DNA of 64,000 nt from Portulaca oleracea (taxonomy: Eukaryota > Streptophyta > Magnoliopsida > Caryophyllales > Portulacaceae). The stretch covers positions 32,762,261 to 32,826,260 of the forward strand of contig CM055872.1 of the NCBI GenBank assembly GCA_029582165.1, given 5' to 3'. Shown one piece after another: positions 47,214-56,303 of this stretch; the stretch's first letter is position 1; the number at the start of each line of letters is the position of its first letter. Under the pieces are notes generated by a model, which was not told the DNA's origin, did not search any database, and was given only the letters and a program-made list of their open reading frames with translations. The translations under genes were made by a program, and so were the position numbers.

Positions 47214-47742
47214 ATATTGGATTCCAATAATCCCTACTATCACAAATTGTATGACAATAATCCCTACTATCATTTTGGATTCTGGTGGTCCAAAAAAAAA
47301 AAATTGTATTGTAGTGGGACAAAATCGAGTTTATACGCTAAATATCATAGATTTTGTGTTGCATTTGATTCAAAACTTTGTATAACACTTTACCACGATT
47401 TTTAATGAATTTACAGCATTTTTCCCAATTTTTTTCAATTTTTTTCAATTTTTTATGATTTTTTCAATTTTATTCCTTTTAAAAAATCATAATAATTGCC
47501 CGGAATCTCAAAAAAATAATTTAAAAAATGTTTTAGTAACTACACTTCGTTACCTATCTAGGAATAGGAACCAAAAAAACAAAAACAATATGGGGTAGGC
47601 ATGGAAAAAATAAAAAGAATGTGGTGATGGATTTGGTACCACTACAATACAATTTTTTTTTTTTGGACCACCAGAATCCAAAATGATAGTAGGGATTATT
47701 GCCATACAATTTGTGATAGTAGAGATTATTAGAATCCAATTT

Positions 47743-47745
<3 letters not shown>
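47211..47745. mobile_element. MULE-type MITE B in an (AT)n tract
   Basis: Opens GGGATATTGGATTCCAATAA and closes TTAGAATCCAATTTCCC. It shares the whole layout and most sequence of MITE A, including the GATTTTGTGTTGCATTTGAT middle. At 535 bases it is nearly the same length. No ORF of substance. Confidence 0.82.
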
Positions 47746-47786
<41 letters not shown>

Positions 47787-47806
47787 ATATATATATATAT
47801 ATACAT
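47746..47806. repeat. (AT)n microsatellite
   Basis: AT dinucleotide with one CTAT interruption, between MITE B and the 140-bp direct repeat. Confidence 0.93.
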
Positions 47807-47882
47807 AAACTACAATTATTACGAACTTTTATAATTATGTACAAAGCTAAGAAAATAAAAATATTATTTATGATATGCATTT

Positions 47883-49173
47883 GGGAAATTGGATTCTAAT
47901 AATACGAACTTTTGGTCATATAAGATTTAATAATACGAACTTTCGATTAGGTTATGAATAATATGAACTTTGACCTCCTGTTGCCCCCAGTAACGTGCCA
48001 CCGAGTTAAGATTAACTTGACTCGGCGGCGGTCTGACGTGGCGGCAGAGGCACACGCCTTGTTGTTTTGACTTTGATTTAAAAAAATAATACGAACTTTT
48101 ATCTATGTTGCTCTGAATAATACAGACTTTTTTTCCTCTCTAAAAATTTCAGATCCCATTTTTTCGTTCTTCATCTACTTCCATCCTCCCCCTCTCTCTC
48201 CTCCTCCATCGGAATCAAACCCAGAAAACTACACCATTTCAAATTGAATTGCATCTAAACCCTAAATCCCCAAATCAACTAACTATTTCAAATTGCAGCT
48301 AACCCAGATACACAAAGAGGGAGTTCAAAAAAACCCACAAAATTGAACCTCCAACCCACTCTAAAATCCAACAAAAATAACACAAAACTTACACTATTTC
48401 AAATTCAATTGCATCTAAACCCTAAATCCCCAAATCGATTCCCCAAATATGGTTTTTATCACAAACCCTCGAGCTTTAATCCAACTTTAATCCACTCCCA
48501 TCTTCACCATCTCCTCTTTCAGCTCCCATTTTTCTCCCTGGTTAGCTCCTACAAATTCATCGCCGGAATTTGAACTGGACAACTTCTGTATGAACTTCCG
48601 AAATTCAATAACACCCCCATCTCTCTTCCTTCCAATTCATTCTCTATGTAATTCGCCCGCCATTGCAGCAGAGCTCGAGCTTCGGAGGATTTGTGATGAA
48701 GCAAACAATATCTCACCCTCTGCTTCCCATCTCGACTTCCCATCTTCTGGTTTCAATTCTCAATCTTTGTTTCTTTCTTTCTCCATCTCTTCGTTCAATG
48801 CTCGATTCTTTTCTTGTCGTCGGTGACGACCTCCATCGGCATCTTCTTGACGCCCTTTGGCTTATTCTCCGCTGGAGCTTTCTCGGCTGCAGTCGCCTCC
48901 TTCTTGGCTTTGGTCGACATCGTTGCTGATAATAGAGAAGACAGACATCTCCATCTAGATCTGAGGGGCTTTAGAAAAACTGAGATGGAGGTAGAAAATG
49001 TGACGGGAGAAAAGGGGTTCAAGGTTTCATGGGGGGAAAATTGAGATCGGGGGAAAAATGTTGGGCCATAATCTGAATTTTGTTTGGATTCAGTTCAATT
49101 GAAGAAGAAGGAGGAGGAGGAGGAAGAAGGAGAAAAGTCTGGGAATGACGAAGAGGATGAGAGAGAAAGAGAG

Positions 49174-49225
<52 letters not shown>

Positions 49226-49425
49226 CTGATGTGGAAAAAAAAGCTGATTGGGACATGCCTCCGCCCCCACGTCAGACCGCCGCCGAGTCAAGTTAATCTC
49301 AACTCGGTGGCGTGTTACTGGGGGCAACAGGGGGTCAAAGTTCATATTATTCAGAACCTAATCGAAAGTTCGTATTATTAAGTCTTATATGGCCAAAAGT
49401 TCGTATTATTAGAATCCAATTTCCC
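47883..49425. mobile_element. Pack-MULE-like element, 1.5 kb, 9-bp TSD
   Basis: Exact TATGCATTT nonamers at 47874-47882 and 49426-49434 flank it. The TIRs open GGGAAATTGGATTCTAATAA and pair over roughly 190 bases, including three AATAATACGAACTTT-type units and a pair around CACCGAGTTAAGATTAACTT. A (GA)n tract lies at 49167-49223. The interior holds gene-like DNA including an H2B-like tail on the minus strand. An uninterrupted version of the insertion site exists at 63372-63511. No transposase, so it is non-autonomous. Confidence 0.93.
48795..48920 (-). pseudogene. Captured histone H2B N-terminal tail fragment
   Basis: Reading leftward from the ATG at 48920, 41 residues follow: MSTKAKKEATAAEKAPAEN, then KPKGVKKMPMEVV, then DDKKR, ending at a stop near 48795. 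The Lys/Ala-rich layout with AEKAPAE.KPK..KK and a following D.KK matches the N-terminal tail of plant H2B. The histone fold that should follow is absent, so only the first exon-like part was captured. The upstream sequence on the same strand, inside the element, looks like an H2B leader. Similarity is from recall of H2B tails, and tails are low-complexity, so a search is needed to confirm it. Confidence 0.6.
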
Positions 49426-49494
49426 TATGCATTTCATACAAACAACCTATTTTTTATGATGCCATGTAATTTGTCAAACTTTTGCATCTCTTAT

Positions 49495-49498
<4 letters not shown>

Positions 49499-49554
<56 letters not shown>

Positions 49555-49555
49555 T
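49499..49555. repeat. (AT)n microsatellite at the LINE 3' side
   Basis: AT dinucleotide between the 140-bp repeat and the 3' end of the minus-strand LINE. It may be the LINE's simple-sequence tail. Confidence 0.93.
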
Positions 49556-49612
49556 TGAAAAATATCTGATGTATATTCAAAAAAGAAGAGTCAAAACCCA
49601 GTATTACAACAC

Positions 49613-50512
49613 CTAATTACATAACAAATCTATGTAATTTGAAAACCTTACTTTGTTCTTAGTAAGATATAAGGTTCTATCCCTAAGATGATGTTTGATA
49701 ATTTGAAAAGTCTGAGAAGAATCTCTTCTGATGTTCTTGAAAGATAGGTTATTCCTCGCGAGCCAGATGTTGTAAATGTAGGATGCGAAAATGGCAAATA
49801 TGATCTGCTTTCTTGTCTTATTTTTGTTGAGGTTTAGCAACTTCCTTTCCCAATGATCCCAACTAGCTGCAGTTGGGAGTTTGACCCAATTGGTCAGGTG
49901 TTCTCTGGTATGTTGTGCGTAAGTACAATCATACAGAAGATGTTCTATCGTCTCTTCATGATTGCCACACATTAGACAAATAGGATGAACTTCTTGGTTG
50001 TGCAGCCTGGTTTTAACCTGAAGTCTTCCATGCAAAGCCATCCAAGTGCAAAAAGAATGCCTTGGGGTATTGTATTTATTCCACACAATCCTTGCCCAGG
50101 GCCACTTGACATTATCCCCTTCAAAGACTTTGTATCCCATTGATACTGAGTATTGGCTTCTTGGCATATTCGCCGATTTTATTTGCTCTTTTACATCACA
50201 GAGCTTCTTGAAATACCGGCATGTATCCCCCCTCGGGTTATATTCCCACCAGTCTCGATCTTTGATGTATCTTTCGTGAATCTATTTGACCCAAAGACTT
50301 TCTTTATGATTGGCTATTGTCATGACCTGTTTGGCAATCAAGGCCTTGTTCCATTGCTTAAGATTTTTGATGCTTAGCCCCCCACATGATTTAGGTTTGC
50401 AGACAGTAGTCCAACTAATAGGAGGGGTCTTTGAGTTGTGGACATCCGCACCCCAAAGAAAATTGCGACAAACCCGTGTGATTTGGTCAATAACATATTG
50501 AGGTATGATCAT
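49613..50512 (-). pseudogene. LINE ORF2 C-terminus: zf-RVT domain
   Basis: The last part of ORF2. The 184-codon frame at 49613-50167 includes WPWARIVWNKYNTPRHSFCTW, then CLMCGNHEETIEHLLYDC (the zinc-binding C..C....H..H/C pattern of zf-RVT), and a final IFAIFASYIYNIWLARN. Upstream, 50282-50512 carries FLWGADV..SKTPPISWTTVCKPKS and GGLSIKNL, the usual link between the thumb and zf-RVT of plant L1 elements. A frame change separates the two pieces. Confidence 0.88.
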
Positions 50513-50521
50513 TATAGAGGC

Positions 50522-51306
50522 TCAGTATGAGAAGGCACCAATTAGGACTGAGTTGATGAGAGTCACCCTACCAGCGTAGGAAATATTTGCAGTTCTCCAA
50601 GACTTGATCCTCGAGATGATTTTGTCAACCAGATTTTGACAATCCAACTTGCTAAGTCGACCACCAGTAATTGGCATCCCCAGATAGTAAAACGGAAGGT
50701 CCCCCTCTTCAAATCCAGTAACCTGAATAATATGGTTTTTAATGGTTTGCATGGCACCACTAATCATGACCTTAGATTTGTTCGCATTTGAGCTGAGACC
50801 AGAGACTTGGTTGAACTGATTCAGTGTATTCATGATCTGTTGAACACTGCAGGTGTCTGCGGCAGAGAAAATCATCAAATCATCCGCAAAAATTAGATGT
50901 GTAATATTTAAACTCTTACAACGGGGAAAGAATTTGAAGTTGGCCTCCTTAGCTGTTGCAGATAGGCTCCTTGAAAGATATTCCATAGAAAGAACAAACA
51001 GTAGTGGTGATATCGGATCTCCTTGGCGTAATCCTTTTGCCCCTTTGAAAAAACCATGAGTTCCTCCATTGATCTGAACTGTGTAGGAGGGGGTAGATAT
51101 ACAACTCATGATCCACTCAACAAATTGTGGAGGAAATTTGTATCCATGCAGAATCTTTTTGACAAATTCCCACTTTACGCTGTCAAAAGCCTTCCTTAAG
51201 TTAATTTTGAAAATACATTTTGATTGGGAGACTTTTCTGCGAAAACCACGGGAAAGTTCATGGAACATTAGAACATTATGAAGAAGTTCACGCCCTAGGA
51301 TGAAAG
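50522..51306 (-). pseudogene. LINE ORF2 reverse transcriptase, 3' half
   Basis: Reads GRELLHNVLMFHELSR, KINLRKAFDSVKWEF (palm Asp), KGLRQGDPISPLLFVL, and LIFADDLMIFSAAD with the catalytic FADD, then YYLGMPITGG. All are standard L1 reverse transcriptase blocks in order and in one frame, so this half was intact when the gypsy element landed. It stops at the gypsy target duplication 51302-51306. Confidence 0.92.
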
Positions 51307-52660
51307 TGATGGAGACCATCCAGCAGGTCCAGCAATAGCTCAAGTGCCACCAGCCAGCTTAGATCAGGAGGAGGAAGATGATCCAGCAACAGCAACAGCA
51401 CGAGCAGCTTCTTCATCATCTTCATCACCCAAGGAAGATCAGGCAGCAGCTTCAGCACCAGCAATAACATCCACAAGCCTTGCTAAAACACACTCAGCAA
51501 CTGTTGGAACATTTCCAGCAGAAACAGCAGGCTTCCATCCAAATTTCAACAAATAGCTCAGAGTTCTACAGCAACCACCAGCCCACCAACTTCATCCATC
51601 CAGACTTGCTACACCTTGGTAAGGCAAGTCCTGGCCAGCATAACCAATCATTCCACCAGCATTGGCCATCCAGGTTAATTTCAGTTCCCAGCACAAACAG
51701 TCCAAGTAGGCCTCTTTCTCAATTCTGTATCTATGAATTGAGTGAGATTCAGCACAGGTTTCCCATGAGTTTTTTGTTCCTTGACATGTATTCTCCAAGG
51801 AAAAATCAAGTCCCAGCATGATCGAGTAAGAAAGTATCAAATTACAGGCACCAGAACAAAGCAACCCTGCAAGGTTGCCTGTTATCAGTTTTTCTAGAAT
51901 CCCAGTCCTGTGGCTAACTTATCTTGATGCAGCTACAATGAAGGTTAACTAAGTCTTTTCCAGCCTTCCATAAGCTATTGAGGTTATATATAGCTTAAGA
52001 AAAGCCCGGGAAAGTTACTGAGATAACTTATTTTTACCCCCTAGCTAGGAAAGGTTTTGATTGGCGGAAATTGCCAACCCTTGGGAGTTTGGTCCAATCA
52101 GAAGCAAGCTTTGTTTTTCTTTTCCGGATAATATTAGTTAGACTAAGATGTAATATGATGTATTTAGTTTAGTTCTGCAGCTAGCTTAGAAGGGAGATTA
52201 GCAGGTTGCTTAAATTAAGTACCTCTAATCAAACTGCTTTAAATTAGCTATATATAGTGATGTATTCAGCTGCTTAAGAGGACAATCAGTGATATTTCAA
52301 TAGCCTTCTGAGTGCCAAAGTTGAGCCTCTCGTTTGTGAGTGTCCTTAATCTCTCAATTGGTTAAATCTACTTCAGTATCCAGGAGCTGGCAAGTCTAGT
52401 GGTGTGTGTAGAGCTTGCTTGCTTTAATGGTGGTGTGTCTGTAGCTGTTGAGGTAACCAAGTCCCTGCCCTTGTGATCATTCTGTGGTGTGTCTGTATCA
52501 GATTGAGCATAAGTCTATCCTTTTATTTCCTTATTGGGTTGTCTTCCATTTCAGCTAATTGCATCCAATTAGCTTTGTTTTAAAACCTCAGTTGCAAGTG
52601 TGATTCTGTGTTGTGTATTGTAAGTTCTATACTCTGATCTTTGGGAGCTTGCATACATCA
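51307..52660 (+). repeat. 5' LTR of the CRM-like element
   Basis: 1354 bases, opening TGATGGAGACCATCC and closing GCTTGCATACATCA. A TATATA box is near 52250. The first part corresponds to the coding tail seen in the 3' LTR. Confidence 0.93.
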
Positions 52661-52663
52661 TCT

Positions 52664-52675
52664 TGGTATTAGAGC
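52664..52675 (+). promoter_or_regulatory. Primer-binding site, initiator-Met tRNA
   Basis: TGGTATTAGAGC three bases after the 5' LTR, one C-to-T change from the standard TGGTATCAGAGC. Confidence 0.88.
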
Positions 52676-52717
52676 ATTGTGTTCTTTCTTGGAGTGTGTT
52701 TTCTTGTTTTAGTTAAA

Positions 52718-53817
52718 ATGGCCGGAACTAGTAAAAGACCTCAGGAGGTCTTAGAACAAACTCTGAAAGAGAAGGAAGAAGTAGAACAGAAAATGAAATT
52801 TTTGAGTGAGCAGTTGAATTATTATATGAGATTGCATAGACATCAGTTGAATAAGGAGACTGATGATGAGATGGAGGAAGGAGAAGCTGAGAATCCTTTT
52901 AGTAGGACAGGGAGAGGAGGTCGAGGCCTACACCCAGAAGAAGGAGGAGAGTTAGGAGATCACCTAGGATCAGTGAACCTGAGGAAAACAGTGAGAGTGA
53001 AAGAGAAATAAGGAGGGAAGACAGGAGGGTTAAGAAGCTTGATTTCAAGATTGAAATACCTGAGTTTGCAGGAGAGTTAGACCCTGATGTTTTCCTAGAT
53101 TGGTTACAGACAGTAGAGAGGGTCTTTGATTTGAAGGAGGTTACAGAAGAGAATAAGGTGAAGTTAGTGGCTTTAAAACTAAAGAAATATGCCTCTACTT
53201 GGTGGACTAATCTGCAGAAGAGGAGAGTGGAGATTGGAGAATACAGGGTGAGCACTTGGACAGAGATGAGACAAAAGTTGAAGGAGAAATTCCTTCCAGA
53301 CAACTACATGAAAGAGAACTACTTCAAGTTGCAGCATTTTGTGCAAGGCGGCAAATCTGTGGAAGAATACACAAAAGAGTTTGAGCATTTGCTTTGGAAA
53401 TGTAACATGCAAGAGAATGAAGTGCAAACTTACATCAGATATCTTGCCGGTTTGAATGAGAGTATCAGGAACATTGTTGAGCTGCAGGTCTATGATTCCC
53501 TTGATGAGCTGAGCTCATTGGCTCATAAAGTGGAGTAGCAGAAGAAAGCTCGAGCAAAGGACTACAGCAGCAGCAGGTACCCAGCCAAGCCTTATACTTA
53601 AACCAAACCCAATCCATACAGCAAGCCTTATATTCCCCCACAAAAAACCTATCCACCCTTACCCCCATCTCAAGCCAGATATCCAGCCCCAAGACCCCCA
53701 CAAAATCAGCCACAAAATGTCCCACAAAGAACTCCAGCCCCTGCTAGCAAAGCCTACCCAGAAAGAAGATGCTTCAAGTGCCAAGGACGGGCATATAGCA
53801 TCTGAATGTCCCAACAG
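52718..53817 (+). pseudogene. Gag of the CRM-like element, 5' part
   Basis: The ATG at 52718 opens MAGTSKRPQEVLEQTL with a coiled-coil-like start (LKEKEEVEQKMKFLSEQL). A frameshift near 52915 moves to the frame that encodes the retrotransposon gag domain at about 53030-53530: FKIEIPEFAGELDPDVFLDW, then KYASTWWTNLQ, and VQGGKSVEEYTKEFEHLL. Stops follow at 53536-53538 (TAG) and 53599-53601 (TAA), both explainable as C-to-T changes of Gln codons. A zinc knuckle starting CFKCQG near 53772 is the last part before the solo LTR interrupts the frame. Confidence 0.9.
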
Positions 53818-53822
53818 GAGAG

Positions 53823-55587
53823 TGTTGTACAAGGGGTTTGTCAGACCTCGGTAATATCGTTCTTCCATAGGGAGCTAGGGGCCTTCACAACAATCACTTG
53901 ACTCTAGGTAGGGTTTAGGATCAAGAAAGGGTGATAGATTTTTAGGGTAAAACAGCACAAACACACTAGGTTCGGTAAAAAAGGTGAGACAATGGGTGTC
54001 GGGAGACTTTCGGGATGCAAACGGGGATAAGGAAATGGGTTTCGCAGCAAGAGAGTAACGAGAAGGGGAAATCAAATGGTAACTCCGTTGGAAAATACCC
54101 ACCGGGCTTCCTCTTTCAAGGATAGTCCGGATTGACTTCCCCAAAGTCCATAGACAGACCCGGGGAGTCGATGAAACGGAATTTCCTAGTTAGTTTCTAT
54201 TCGCTTTTGCGAACTAGAACACTAACTATCCCAATTCCTACTTTTCAACAGGTATTGGATGTATTCGGGATGCTTTCACACCCAATTACATCCCACTTGA
54301 GGGAAGGATAGGGTTGGTAAGCTGATTTCCTAACTAGTTACTCACTAATATTGCTAACCCAAACCTAATCACCCATTCACACCCTTAATATCTCCCTAAC
54401 CCATTAAGGTTCTAGCCACTAAACATCCTAATTAACATGATACTAACATTAACAATTCTAATCATGCTAAAAAAGGTAGACAAGATAATAATAAACAATC
54501 AACAGTATCAATAATAACAACGATAGCAAAAACAGAGATTAATAGATAAACTTATGAAATAAAAGAGAGAAAGGTTAAGAAATGCTCATTGATTGATGAC
54601 AAAAAGGCAAAAACTCTGAATAATAAATGCTCCAATCCTCCAAAAATGATAATAATCTTCAAACTTGAAATAAAACTTGAGAGAATCCAATACAAGAATC
54701 AATAAACTCAGCAAAGATCTTCACTAACTCTCTAATCCAAAGCTTAAAATGTGATAAAAGAAGGCTAAAATATCATAAAAGCTAGGTAAAAGCTGATTAA
54801 AGGTTGTCACACTGCTAAAATGACTTAAAACAATATATAGTAACTCAGGTTGTTACTCAAAACTCATCATTTAACGCTACAGACAAAACGTGTCCCGCAG
54901 GGGACCGTGGCCAAGTGACCGCGGTCTTGCGAGGCGTGAAAAATTCATCTTCGCAGCATCGCGGCACGCAGTACCCGTGCACGGTACCCAGGCACCGTGG
55001 GCACGGTGTAGGCGATTTAGGGTTGGCAACTCTTCGCTCCTTCGCACCGCCGTGGCTACGGTCATGGGAGACCGTGGTCACGGTCTTGTTCGGCTAACCT
55101 CTTCCTTGGGCAGGACAATGATCTCACCGTGGCTACGGTCAGGTTGACCGTGACCACGGTCCATCTCGGGTTGCAACTCTCCTTCCTTAGGCATTTGGCT
55201 CCATCTTACCGTGGCTACGGTCAAGGTGACCGTGGCCACGGTCTATCTCGGCCACAGTTTTCTTCAGGGCATAGCGCCCGCTACGAAGTTGGTGGCGGGG
55301 GCTACCCTTCGGGCCTCTTCGACCCGATACTTGCGTTTCCGTGCTTCCGACATGTTCGGCCCTTCCGTCTCCGCTGCCTTTGACACGACCAGGGCTCGAG
55401 GAATCTTAGGGAATCTCGGGATTCCCAAGATTGGTGCAAAAATAGCCCATTTAGCATCGTTTTGAGTAAAACCTTCGGAAACTACAAAAATAAACAAAAC
55501 GCATTAAAAGTTATTAAAACGAGCTATGAGACAAGTCAAAAGCCTAAAGATTTAGGCGGTATTTAGACGTGAAATCGGGTCTAAACA
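53823..55587 (-). mobile_element. Solo LTR of an Athila/Tat-like element, inside gag
   Basis: GAGAG at 53818-53822 and 55588-55592 flanks a 1765-base sequence with TG...CA ends. Read on the minus strand it opens TGTTTAGACCCGATTTCACG, and its early part resembles the opening of the Athila/Tat-like LTR at 34125 in wording and order (a TTTTGTAG segment, then a GAATCCCGAG segment). It carries an array of CG-rich palindromes (54896-55260). There is no partner LTR or internal region, so it is a solo LTR formed by LTR-LTR recombination. Confidence 0.85.
54896..55260. repeat. CG-rich palindrome array in the solo LTR
   Basis: Repeated words GACCGTGGCCACGGTC, ACCGTGGCTACGGTC and GACCGTGACCACGGTC, about eight to nine copies, mostly in pairs ten bases or fewer apart. 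The LTR outside the array is AT-rich. Confidence 0.87.
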
Positions 55588-55592
55588 GAGAG

Positions 55593-56297
55593 CAGCCACA
55601 TTGGTTGAGTTTCAAGCAGCTCTTTTGCTTGATCCTGAACCTTTTGATGAGGAAGAGCAGTACGAAGAGCCCCATGGAGACCCTGTGTATGATGAGGAGG
55701 AGGTTGAAGCAGGACCTGATGAAGGGGAGATACTTGTGATCAGGAGGATCTTGAGCAGTAGATGAGACAGCAGAGCAAAGGGAGAATATTTTCCACACCA
55801 GGTGTACAGTTGGAGGGAAAATTTGTTCCTTGATCATTAATGGAGGCAGCTGCACCAATGCAGCCTTTGAAACCATGGTGAAGAAGCTCAATTTGGCTAT
55901 CAGCATTCACCCAGCTCCCTATACCATACAGTGGTTGAACCAAAGTAAAGGTATCAAGATTTCTTCTAGATGCCATGTTAATTTCTCAATTGGTTCAGCT
56001 TATAGAGATGAAGTTTGGTGTGATGTGATTCCTATGGATGCCTGTCATCTATTGTTAGGAAGGCCTTGGATGTATGACAGATCTGTTAGTCATGATGGGA
56101 GAGCAAATACATATTCCCTTTGCCTAAGCCACAAGAAGATTACCGTTACCCCTCTTAGACCATCCCAGCTCACAAAAAGACCTAAAAACCTTATTGTTGA
56201 GCCAACCCTTGATGTCCTTTTGTTAGCTGAACAACATGAGTTCAGTGAACAAAGTGGACTCATTTTGCTTGACATTGAGGAAGACCTACCCCCATAA
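55593..56297 (+). pseudogene. Gag C-terminus and protease of the CRM-like element
   Basis: The gag frame resumes after the solo LTR with an acidic linker (LDPEPFDEEEQYEEP..., GEILVIRR). After a stop and frame change comes the protease region: IINGGSCTNAAFETMVKKL at about 55833, then HPAPYTIQWLN, VWCDVIPMDACHLLLGRPW and YDRSVSHDGRANTYSL. The family normally has IIDGGSCTN; here the catalytic Asp codon at 55839-55841 reads AAT (Asn), a G-to-A change that would kill the enzyme. Confidence 0.87.
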
Positions 56298-56303
56298 AAT
56301 AAC

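Larger units (their letters stand above)
47807..49498. repeat. 140-bp direct repeat, left copy, split by a MULE
   Basis: The outer parts 47807-47882 and 49435-49498 together align over 140 bases with 63372-63511, at about eight mismatches by eye. The two copies bracket the LINE with its nested elements and adjoining (AT)n tracts. The left copy is interrupted by the element at 47883-49425, and the right copy is not. Confidence 0.85.

Noticed and set aside
51344..51821. Gln/Ser/Ala-rich open frames at the start of the 5' LTR as a host gene
   Set aside because: They are the 5'-LTR copy of the pol tail coding segment present in the 3' LTR; no start context or separate gene.
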